From IMG/VR virus record IMGVR_UViG_3300000116_000099, positions 1-32,847 of that record: a stretch of 32,847 nt of DNA; one strand, 5' to 3'. Below the pieces are notes generated by a model, which was not told where the DNA came from, made no database searches, and was given only the letters and a program-made list of their open reading frames with translations. The stretch comes from a virus. The translations under genes were made by a program, and so were the position numbers. This document shows positions 18,587 through 27,500 of this stretch, piece after piece. Each line of letters begins with the position of its first letter. The stretch's first letter is position 1.

Positions 18587-20122
18587 ATGGCACAAGTAAT
18601 TAAAATTAAACGAAGTACGTCTACTTCAGCTCCAGGGTCTCTTGTAGCTGGTGAGTTAGCCTACTCTTCGAATAGTAATAAGCTATTTATTGGTCATCCT
18701 ACTACTAATGCAGTAACTGCAATCGGTGGAGCTCTATACGTTGAGATGTTAGACCACACTGCTGGCACATTAACAGCAAGTTCAGCTGTCTTAGTTGACG
18801 CTAATAGTAAGATTGATCAATTAAAGACAGGCAACATAGTTGTAACTGGCTCTAGCAATACAATAAGCACTTCATCAGGAAATCTAACAATTGCACCTAC
18901 TAGTAATTTAGTACTTACTCATGGTGGAACAATTGATCTCGATGGACAAGCAAACTCAATAACAATGCCGGATAACCAAGCGGCAGCTGTCGACTTCAAT
19001 GAAGGAGGCACTTCTTACCTAAAATTCGTAACTACTAACTCTGGAGAGAAAGTTGTTGTCGGAAAAGATATGGACACTGCATCTATTGATGTAACTAGTG
19101 GAAATCTTAAGGTAGGTTCAACAAAATTCACAGTAGCTTCTGGTACTGGTAACACAGTAATTCAGGGGACAGTTAATGTACAAGACGCAGTTGATTTAGA
19201 TTCTACACTTAATGTAGATGGCAACACAACTCTAAATGGTAATGTTACTTTAGGTAACGCAGGTTCGGACACCGTTACTGTTACAGGTACTGCAACATTC
19301 ACACCTTCAGCGGACTTTGACGGAGGCTTTACAGTTGCCGGATCGCAGACTGTTGATGTAGGTGGAAACAGAATATTAAATGTAGGAACTCCCACATCAA
19401 GTACTGATGCAACTACAAAAGCATATGTTGATAGTGTAAAACAAGCACTCGACATCAAAGACTCAGTTAAATTAGCTTCAACAGCTAATATTACGGGAAC
19501 TTATGATAATGGGGCTGGTACATTAACGTATGATGCTACCGGTGTACAAGCAGTAGATGGTGTTAACTTAGCACTTAATGATAGAGTTCTTGTTAAAAGT
19601 CAAACTACTCAAACACAAAACGGTATATACAAAGTCACAACTGCTCCAGCAGTAGGGGTGGCGGGAGTACTTACAAGAGGAATAGACGCTGACTCAACTA
19701 GTGAAGTTACAGGCGGAATGTTCTGTTTTGTAGAGGCAGGCTCAGTTAATGCAGATAATGCATTTGTTCTTACATCAGTAACCGGAGCAGCAACTCTTGG
19801 TACAGACAATCTAGTATTTACACAGTTCTCAGGAGCCGGTCAAATTGATGCAGGTAACGCCCTTACAAAAACAGGGAATACTCTTGCAGTAGATGTAGAT
19901 AACAAAACAGTATCTCACAACAGTGGAACAGCCCTAAGTTTAAAAGGTATTTCAGCAACAGCTAATGGAGATATCTTATACGGAGCTAACGGAGCTAACG
20001 GTGGGTACTCTAGGCTGTCTATAGGCTCTTATGACTCTACTAATAGCGTAGGACAAATACTACAAGTAGGAGCATCTTCTACAGTAGCATGGTCTAATAC
20101 ATTAGATGGGGGTACATTCTAA
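18587..20122 (+). CDS. Tail fibre protein with Mtd-like N-terminal domain
   Basis: This 511-residue fibre begins MAQVIKIKRSTSTSAPGSL and continues with GELAYSSNSNKLFIG (about 22-36), the pattern of the N-terminal domain of major tropism determinant-like fibres. A long stretch of short Thr/Gly/Asn-rich beta-strands follows at about 60-270. A widespread phage fibre domain starts at ALDIKDSVKLA (about 287) and includes DRVLVKSQTTQTQNGIYKV and the sequence around EVTGGMFCFVEAG. The C-terminus is NTLDGGTF. An AGGA element lies about 7 nt before the ATG, after a 19-nt gap. The stop overlaps the next start (TAATGG). It is very probably a receptor-binding or side fibre. No intramolecular chaperone (peptidase S74) or lectin domain is seen. 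Confidence 0.85.
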   Translation: MAQVIKIKRSTSTSAPGSLVAGELAYSSNSNKLFIGHPTTNAVTAIGGALYVEMLDHTAGTLTASSAVLVDANSKIDQLKTGNIVVTGSSNTISTSSGNLTIAPTSNLVLTHGGTIDLDGQANSITMPDNQAAAVDFNEGGTSYLKFVTTNSGEKVVVGKDMDTASIDVTSGNLKVGSTKFTVASGTGNTVIQGTVNVQDAVDLDSTLNVDGNTTLNGNVTLGNAGSDTVTVTGTATFTPSADFDGGFTVAGSQTVDVGGNRILNVGTPTSSTDATTKAYVDSVKQALDIKDSVKLASTANITGTYDNGAGTLTYDATGVQAVDGVNLALNDRVLVKSQTTQTQNGIYKVTTAPAVGVAGVLTRGIDADSTSEVTGGMFCFVEAGSVNADNAFVLTSVTGAATLGTDNLVFTQFSGAGQIDAGNALTKTGNTLAVDVDNKTVSHNSGTALSLKGISATANGDILYGANGANGGYSRLSIGSYDSTNSVGQILQVGASSTVAWSNTLDGGTF

Positions 20123-20331
20123 TGGCGCAAGTTATTAAAATTAAAAGGTCAGAGACAAGCGGAGGCACCCCCACACCTAGTGATTTAGCTACTCATGAAA
20201 TCGCTATGAATCCGACCGACAAAAAGATTTATACTAAGAACTCAAATGGCGATATTGTAATCGTGGCTTCTCATTCAGAAGCAATCGCAACTGAAGATGA
20301 TATTTTAGCACTTAGTATAGCATTAGGATAG
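20122..20331 (+). CDS. Stand-alone copy of the fibre N-terminal domain
   Basis: This 69-residue protein begins MAQVIKIKRSETSGG and has ATHEIAMNPTDKKIYTKNSNG, matching the first 40 or so residues of the 511-residue fibre just upstream but ending soon after. At the DNA level the first 25 or so bases of both genes are nearly the same. It is either a small adaptor using the same attachment surface or the remnant of a second fibre that lost its distal part. The frame is intact and the start is coupled (TAATGG), which favours a working small gene. Confidence 0.7.
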   Translation: MAQVIKIKRSETSGGTPTPSDLATHEIAMNPTDKKIYTKNSNGDIVIVASHSEAIATEDDILALSIALG

Positions 20332-20335
20332 CATA

Positions 20336-20668
20336 ATGGCATCAGCATTTAAAACTAAAACTGCAGTAAATATAGGTACATCTCTAACAAGTGTCTATAC
20401 CGCTCCCGCAAATACTACCTCTACTGTAATTGGTTGCTACATATGTAATCAAAGCGGAGGAGCTATTGAGGGCACTGTTGAATTTTATGATACTAGTGAG
20501 TCCCATCACGCTACTCTAGTTAAGTCAACTCCAATACCGAGTGGCTCAACAGTAGTAGTAATCGGTGGAGATGGTAAAGTAGTTCTTGAAGCTGGTGATA
20601 TAATTAAAGTACAATCAAACGTTGTAAGCTCGATAGACGTAACTCTATCGTATTTGGAGCAGACATAA
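20336..20668 (+). CDS. Small beta-sandwich virion protein
   Basis: This 110-residue protein contains NIGTSLTSVYTAPANTTS, then GCYICNQSGGAIEGTVEFYD, PIPSGSTVVVIGGDGKVVLE and AGDIIKVQSN. The strand order and the phrases around PIPSGS and KVVLEAGDIIKV are typical of small conserved proteins found among fibre and head-fibre genes of marine phages. A receptor-contact or decoration role is likely but not shown. It starts 4 nt after the previous stop and ends 1 nt before the next ATG. Confidence 0.6.
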   Translation: MASAFKTKTAVNIGTSLTSVYTAPANTTSTVIGCYICNQSGGAIEGTVEFYDTSESHHATLVKSTPIPSGSTVVVIGGDGKVVLEAGDIIKVQSNVVSSIDVTLSYLEQT

Positions 20669-20669
20669 C

Positions 20670-23600
20670 ATGCCACTCATAGGAAAAGAAAATCACTTAG
20701 TCTCCACGCTAGAGGCAAACGCAGTAGGGACTACAGAAATTGTAAGTAACTCTATTACTGCGAGTGAGATCGCTGGGAACGCAGTCGGCTCATCAGAAAT
20801 TGCAGCAAACGCAGTAGGCACCTCCGAAGTAGCAACTAATGCTATCGGAGCAGCACAATTACAAAACACAGCGGTAACTAGTGTAGGAGATAATTCAATT
20901 GACTCAGCAGCTATAGCGGCTAACTCAGTAGACTCATCAGAAATAGCAACCGGTGCCATTGACACAATTCATATAGGATCAATTCAAGTAACAGCGGCTA
21001 AATTAGCAACTGATTCAGTAACTACACCGAAAATAGCAGACAACGCTATTACTACAGTAAAAATTGCTACTAACTCGGTGACAACAGAAGCACTTGCAAA
21101 TAACTCTGTTACAGCTACACAAATACCGAGCGGAACAATCACAGCAGATTTGTTAGCGTCAGACTCAGTAGATAGTGCAGAAATAGTAGATGGAAGTATT
21201 GATACCGCGCATCTTGGTAACTTACAAGTTACTGAAGGAAAAATAGCAAATAATTCTATCACAGCTGCAAAGATAGCAGCAAACGTTGTAGGTACGTCAG
21301 AGATAGCACAAAATTCTATCACAGCGACGCAAATACCAGCAGGTACAGTCGTAACAGACTTACTAGCAGATTTAAATGTTACTACTGGAAAACTAGCTGC
21401 AAATGCAGTTACTACTAATCAGATAGCACAGAATCAAGTAACAGCACATCATATAGCAGATGGCAGTATTACAGCAGTTCAATTATCTACAAACTCTGTA
21501 GATTCAGCAGAACTAGTAGATGGGAGTATTGATAGCTCACATTTATCAACAGGTTCAGTCATTACGACAAAAATAGCAGACAATGCTATTACAGCAGCCA
21601 AATTACCTTCTGGAGTTATCGCTTCAGACCATATTACGGACGGTACTATTGTATCGGGAGATATTGCAGCAAATACTATAGCAACAGGGAATATAGCAGA
21701 CAACGCCATAGATGGCACTAAAATCGCGCAGAACTCGATACTTACCCGACACATTGACGATGCTCAGATAGTCACTTCGCATCTACTGGATGCGAATGTG
21801 ACAACTGCTAAAATAGCCGATGCTAATGTAACGACTGCAAAAATATTAAATGCTAACGTAACGACAGCAAAGATAGCCGCTAATAATGTTACTTCAGCAA
21901 AAGTTGCTACTGACCAAATTTTATCAAGACATCTAGCAGCTAATAATGTTACTACGGCAAAGATAGCCGCGGATTCTATAACTAATAATGAACTTGCAGA
22001 TAATGCAGTAACATCAGCAAAAATAGTAAACGGAGCAGTCAATACCGTAGATATAGCAGATAACGCAGTTACTGCCGCTAAAATTGCAGATGGAAGTATT
22101 ACTAGCACACAACTGGGGGCTAACTCAGTAGATAGCGCGGAACTTATTACTGGTAGTATAGACACTATCCATATCGGCGCCTCACAAGTCACAACAGCTA
22201 AAATAGCAGACGACAACGTAACAAATGCAAAAATTGCAACTAACGCAGTAAATGCTGATAGCATAGCAGCAAACGCTGTATCTGCCGCAGAACTTAAATC
22301 AGATGCATTAAGTGGGCAAACCATGTCGGGTAATGTTAACTTCTCAGGAGATGTTACAGTATCAGGCTCTAGCTTCATAGCTTCCGCTACTACAATTACT
22401 TCTGGAGATTCACTCATATCATTAGCTACTGGTAACAATAGTTCTGATGCTGTAGACATAGGTATCTATGGATTATATGATACGTCGGGTTCGCAAGATT
22501 TATACTCTGGTATATTTAGAGATGCAGATTCTTCTGGAAAATGGAGACTCTTTAAGGACTTACAAACACAACCAACTACTACAGTTAACTTAAGTGCTGC
22601 AGGATATACAGTAGCCACATTAGTAGCAAACATAGAAGGCAACGTAACAGGAGCTGTCACAGGCAATGCAGATACAGCAACAACCTTAGCCTCTGCTAGA
22701 AATATTGGTGGAGTATCTTTTAACGGCTCAGCAGATATTAACTTACCAGGTGTTAACGCAGCAGGTAATCAAGATACTTCAGGCAACGCAGCAACAGCTT
22801 CAGAAGCTACTATACTATCTACTGGAAGAACAATTGGAATGACTGGAGATGTCGTTTGGACATCAGCCTCTTTCAATGGCTCAGCAGCAGTAACAGGTAG
22901 CGCAACAATTCAAGCAAACGCTGTAGAATCAGCAATGATAGCAGAGAATAATATTACTGCACGAGAAATTGCAACAAACGCAATTGTTAGTGCATCTATT
23001 GCTCAGAACTCTATTCTAACAAAACATATAGATGACGCACAAGTTAATACGGCGCAACTAGCAGGTAACTCTGTAACAGCAGCTAAGATACAGACAGACG
23101 CTGTAGGAACGTCAGAAGTAGCAGCTAATGCTATAGATGGTACTAAGATAGCTTCTAACAGTATTCTTACTAGACACATTGATGATGGACAGGTTACTAC
23201 AGACCAAATTTTGGACGGTACAATCGCCACAGGAGATATTGCAAATAATGCTATCTCTAGCGCAAAAATTGCTACCAATTCCGTAACAGCAGAGAGCATT
23301 GTAGCTGGTTCTTTAGATGCTTCGCATTTAGCCGCTAACTCAATAGACTCCTCTGAATTAGTTTCTGGTAGTATAGACACTCTACATTTAGGAGCGCTAC
23401 AAGTTACATCAGCAAAACTAGCAGCTGACTCTGTAATATCAGGAAAAATAGCCGCAGGTGCTATTAGTCAGTCAACAGATTTTGGAGCAGGAGTAGTCGA
23501 TTCTACCGCTCTAGCTACTGATTCGGTTATCGCAGGTAAGATAGCCGCTAATGCAGTAACTTCTGCTAAAATAGGAGCTAATCAAGTAGGTAGTTCCGAG

Positions 23601-24305
23601 ATAGCACAAAATGCAGTAACAGCCACCCAAATTCCTAGTGGGACAATTGTAGCAGACTTAATTGCTGCAAACGCAGTTGATAGCTCAGAAATAGCTACAG
23701 GTAGTATTGATACTATCCATATCGGGGCACTTCAAGTAACAGCAGCAAAACTAGGGGCTAATTCTGTAACAGCAGCAAAAATAGCAGCTAATGCAGTTGG
23801 TGCAAGTGAGATTGCAAATAATTCTGTAACTAATCTACAATTATCAAGTGCTGCACTTAGCGGCAAAACGATGTCTGGCACGGTTAACTTTAGTGGTAAT
23901 ATTACTTCAGAAGGAAATGTAACACTAGGCAACGGAACATCAGATACTGCTAAAGTAAGTGGAGATCTGAATATACAAGACGTGGCTCATTTAAATGTAG
24001 CTACTCTTACTAGTAACTCTACAGGGCAACAAACGCTCGATACTGTTGCTAAAGCTACGTATAGAACTTGCAAATGGTTAGTATCGATAACTAATACTAC
24101 TGATGGAGACTATCAAGCAATTGAAATTTTGTGCTTCCATGACGGAACTACAGCTTATCTAACGCAGTACGCATCTATTTTCGACAATGGAGCACAGGCT
24201 ACTTTTGATGCGGATATAAGTGGTGCTAACTTAAGATTAAGAGTTACCCCAGCATCAACAGACAACATGACATTCAAAGCCATTAGGCAAGCAATCGAGG
24301 TATAA
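20670..24305 (+). CDS. Large tail fibre protein with decapeptide repeats
   Basis: This 1211-residue protein is made of two repeat blocks and two globular parts. Block 1 (about 17-546) and block 2 (about 750-1060) are tandem decapeptides of the form N-[AS]-[VI]-[TDG]-x-x-[KEQ]-[IL]-A-x, as in NAVGSSEIAA and NSVTTEALAN. Each block ends in the same junction, LSGQTMSGNVNFSG (547) and LSGKTMSGTVNFSG (1063). Between them (about 560-745) is a fibre domain known from T4-like cyanophages, with DIGIYGLYD, LYSGIFRDADSSGKWRLFKD and ASARNIGGVSFNG. The C-terminal domain (about 1085-1211) has YRTCKWLVSITNTTDGDYQ and AIEILCFHDGTTAYLTQYAS. The repeats probably form a trimeric beta-solenoid shaft and the last domain the tip. 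There is no chaperone domain, so folding may need a separate protein. Confidence 0.88.
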   Translation: MPLIGKENHLVSTLEANAVGTTEIVSNSITASEIAGNAVGSSEIAANAVGTSEVATNAIGAAQLQNTAVTSVGDNSIDSAAIAANSVDSSEIATGAIDTIHIGSIQVTAAKLATDSVTTPKIADNAITTVKIATNSVTTEALANNSVTATQIPSGTITADLLASDSVDSAEIVDGSIDTAHLGNLQVTEGKIANNSITAAKIAANVVGTSEIAQNSITATQIPAGTVVTDLLADLNVTTGKLAANAVTTNQIAQNQVTAHHIADGSITAVQLSTNSVDSAELVDGSIDSSHLSTGSVITTKIADNAITAAKLPSGVIASDHITDGTIVSGDIAANTIATGNIADNAIDGTKIAQNSILTRHIDDAQIVTSHLLDANVTTAKIADANVTTAKILNANVTTAKIAANNVTSAKVATDQILSRHLAANNVTTAKIAADSITNNELADNAVTSAKIVNGAVNTVDIADNAVTAAKIADGSITSTQLGANSVDSAELITGSIDTIHIGASQVTTAKIADDNVTNAKIATNAVNADSIAANAVSAAELKSDALSGQTMSGNVNFSGDVTVSGSSFIASATTITSGDSLISLATGNNSSDAVDIGIYGLYDTSGSQDLYSGIFRDADSSGKWRLFKDLQTQPTTTVNLSAAGYTVATLVANIEGNVTGAVTGNADTATTLASARNIGGVSFNGSADINLPGVNAAGNQDTSGNAATASEATILSTGRTIGMTGDVVWTSASFNGSAAVTGSATIQANAVESAMIAENNITAREIATNAIVSASIAQNSILTKHIDDAQVNTAQLAGNSVTAAKIQTDAVGTSEVAANAIDGTKIASNSILTRHIDDGQVTTDQILDGTIATGDIANNAISSAKIATNSVTAESIVAGSLDASHLAANSIDSSELVSGSIDTLHLGALQVTSAKLAADSVISGKIAAGAISQSTDFGAGVVDSTALATDSVIAGKIAANAVTSAKIGANQVGSSEIAQNAVTATQIPSGTIVADLIAANAVDSSEIATGSIDTIHIGALQVTAAKLGANSVTAAKIAANAVGASEIANNSVTNLQLSSAALSGKTMSGTVNFSGNITSEGNVTLGNGTSDTAKVSGDLNIQDVAHLNVATLTSNSTGQQTLDTVAKATYRTCKWLVSITNTTDGDYQAIEILCFHDGTTAYLTQYASIFDNGAQATFDADISGANLRLRVTPASTDNMTFKAIRQAIEV
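20718..22307 (+). repeat. Decapeptide (30-nt) repeat block 1
   Basis: About 50 tandem 10-residue units with consensus N-[AS]-[VI]-[TDG]-[TSA]-x-[KEQ]-[IL]-[AL]-x. Longer super-repeats are visible, for example SAEIVDGSIDTAHLG and SAELITGSIDTIHIG. The DNA copies have diverged at third positions, so the array is old or actively randomised compared with the 66-nt arrays further down. Confidence 0.85.
22917..23849 (+). repeat. Decapeptide (30-nt) repeat block 2
   Basis: This is the same decapeptide type as block 1, about 30 units, after the central fibre domain. Some super-repeats are shared with block 1, such as NSILT[RK]HIDDAQ and TGSIDTIHIGALQVT, so the two blocks probably arose by internal duplication. 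It ends in the repeated LSGKTMSG junction. Confidence 0.85.
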
Positions 24306-24308
24306 AAA

Positions 24309-24527
24309 ATGGGACAAAAATTACAATTCAATATTGAAGACGCAGGTCTTAGTGTTGACGGAACAGAAATAGTTAACAGTAGCCGACAGGTTACTAATCT
24401 GGACGTACCAGGTACAAAAATGACGGGGGTTATTGCAGCAGCAAGACTGCCGTATACTATAACAACTTCTGCACCGTCTGGAGTAGGTTCAACATCAAGC
24501 GGTCACGTTTGGTACGTTTACTCATAG
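24309..24527 (+). CDS. Small fibre-associated protein
   Basis: This 72-residue protein, MGQKLQFNIEDAGLSVDG at the start, has a middle NLDVPGTKMTGVIAAARLP and a C-terminus SAPSGVGSTSSGHVWYVYS. Such small proteins with a Gly/Ser-rich turn and an aromatic end occur next to fibre genes in marine phages. It lies between the two largest fibre genes, with a GAGG element 9 nt before the ATG. Function is not recognised; a cap or adaptor is the simplest idea. Confidence 0.6.
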   Translation: MGQKLQFNIEDAGLSVDGTEIVNSSRQVTNLDVPGTKMTGVIAAARLPYTITTSAPSGVGSTSSGHVWYVYS

Positions 24528-24535
24528 GAAACTAA

Positions 24536-27500
24536 ATGGCGATTTATGTAAACGACGGAGGTACTCTCCGTACGATACGATTTATTGCGGTCAATGATGC
24601 AGGCACGGTTCGTCGTGTCCATCACGTTTATGTAAATGATGGAGGGACTGTTGCAGGCCCGTTTGATGCAATCCACAATACTGCTAGAACTACTAATACT
24701 GAGACTACTTTTGTTTCAGGAACGCAAGAAACTGCATTCTCCACTACATGCTCCTTTGAAACAAATGTAAATACTAGTACAATATTTGACACAGACAGAG
24801 ACACCACCACCACTTTTAACACTACTAGAACTACGGGAAGCGTAATTGCGACTACTAGGTCTACAACAACTGTATTTAATACTACTACATTATTTAGCAC
24901 CACTACAGCGTATGCAACTACTCGTGATACTATTACAACGTTCAATACTACTACGAACTTTACTACGACCACAACATATGCGACTACTCGTGATACGACG
25001 ACAGCATTTAATACTACTACGAACTTTACTACCACCACGACGTTCAATACTACGTTAGATACAACAACTGTATTTAATACTACTACAAACTTTACTACAA
25101 CTACTACGTATGCAACTACTCGTGCTACTACTACTACGTTTGATAGTACAACAACTTATACTACTACGACTACGTTTGATACCAGTAAAGCAACTACTAC
25201 TGTATTTAATACAACTACTAACTATACTACTACAACCACGTATAACACGACGAAGGCTACAACAACAGTATTTAATACTACGACAAACTTTACTACTACT
25301 ACTACGTATAACACCAGTAAAGCAACTACTACTGTATTTAATACAACTACTAACTATACTACTACAACCACGTATAACACGACGCGTGCGACAACAACTG
25401 TATTTAATACTACTACAAACTTTACGACTACAACGACGTATGAGACTAGTAAGGCAACCACTACAGTCTACAATACGACAACGACGTTTAATACTTCTTA
25501 CGACACAACGATAAATACTAGTAGATCAACAGGGTTTACTAACTCTACGTCACAGAATACAAACACAAGCTATAATACTAGCTTTACAAATGCTACTACT
25601 CGTAATACTAGTACCTCGTATAACACTAGCTTTACAAATACGACTACTCGTAATACTACTACTTCGTATAATACTCAGTTTGAAAATGCTACTACTCGTA
25701 ACACTACTACTTCGTATAATACTACCTTTACAAACACTACTACTAGGAGTACGGCTACTGCATGGAACACGGCCACAAGTAGAACAACGGATAATGTAAC
25801 AGTATCTACAAATACATCATATGCTACAAATACATCCTATGCTTGTACATTTACAGCATCTACAAATACTTGTTATAGTACAAATACTTCATATGCTTGT
25901 GCATTTACAGTAGCTACTAATACTTGTTACTCCACTAATACAAGTAGAACAACAGCTCAAACAGCATCTACAAATACTAGTTATAGTACGAATACTTCTT
26001 ATCAATGTGCGTTTACTAATAATACAGCTACTAGCAGAAGTACAGCCTTTACGAACAGTACAAACACTTGTTATAGTACAAATACTTCATATGCTTGTCA
26101 GTTTACTAATAATACAGGGTTTACAAACAATACTGGTGCTCATACTAATAATACAGGCTTTGCGAACAGTACAAACACTTGTTATAGTACAAACACGTCA
26201 TATGCTTGTCAGTTTGTAAACAATACGAATACTTCTTATCAATGTGCGTTTACAAATAATACTGGTGCTCACACTAATAACACAGGGTTTACGAATACTA
26301 CAAATACGTGCTACTCTACAAATACGTCATATGCTTGTCAGTTTACAAACACTACTACTGGGTCGAATAATACCGGCGCCCATACTAATAATACAGGCTT
26401 TACGAATAGTACAAACACTTGTTATTCTACTAATACCTCGTACGCTTGTCAGTTTACAAACAGTACCTCTAGGAATACACAAACAGGGTACCAAACTGCA
26501 TTTACAAACTCTACCGCGTATGGTACTTCTAGAAATACAAATACGTCATACAGTACAGCGTTTAGTAATAGCACTAGCAATAGCTTTAATACGAATACAT
26601 CGTGGACTACCACATATTCCACTACCTATTTAATATATATTGATGCAGAAATTGGCTGGATGCCATATACTGAAAGTACATCAAGAACTACTTCTGGTAC
26701 AAACGTTAGTCAGTACACATTTAACACAAACACAAGTAGAACGACAGCAGCAACGGCAAGTACCGCGTATAACACAAGTAGAAATACAAATACTTGTTAT
26801 ACTTGTTTCTTCTCCAATGCTACATCGTATAACACAAACACTAGTTACCAGTCTACGTTTACAAACAATACTGGTGCACACACTAATAATACGAATACTA
26901 CTAGGTCTACTAATACTTGTTACTCTACGAATACATCGTGGAGTACGAATACTTCGTATCAATGTACGTTTACAAACAATACTGGTGCACATACTAATAA
27001 TACGAATACTAGTAGGTCTACTAATACTAGCTATGCTACTAATACTTCGTATGCCTGTGCATTTGTAAATGATACAAACACTAGTTATCAATGTGCTTTT
27101 ACAAACAATACTGGTGCACATACTAATAATACGAGTACTACAAGGTCTACTAATACTTGTTACGCTACGAATACTACAAGGTCTACAAACACTAGTTATC
27201 AGTCTACGTTTACAAACAATACTGGTGCACACACTAATAATACTGCCACAAGTAGAAATACAGCCTTTACGAACAGTACAAATACTTCGTACGCTTGTAC
27301 GTTTACAAACAATACTGGTGCACACACTAATAATACGAACACGTCGTATACTACTAGCTTTACAAACAATACTGGTGCGCATACAAACAATACTAATACT
27401 AGTTACCAAACTACATTTACAAACAATACTGGTGCGCATACAAACAATACTAATACTAGTTACCAAACTACATTTACAAACAATACTGGTGCACACACTA

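Noticed and set aside
26681-27496. 271-codon minus-strand open frame rich in Cys, Ile, Ser and Arg, plus similar antisense frames at 21764-22459 and 27796-28545
   Set aside because: They lie opposite repeat arrays whose codons (ACT, AAT, TCT, GCA and so on) give no stops on the other strand. The products simply mirror the repeats, and their starts have no ribosome site or promoter.
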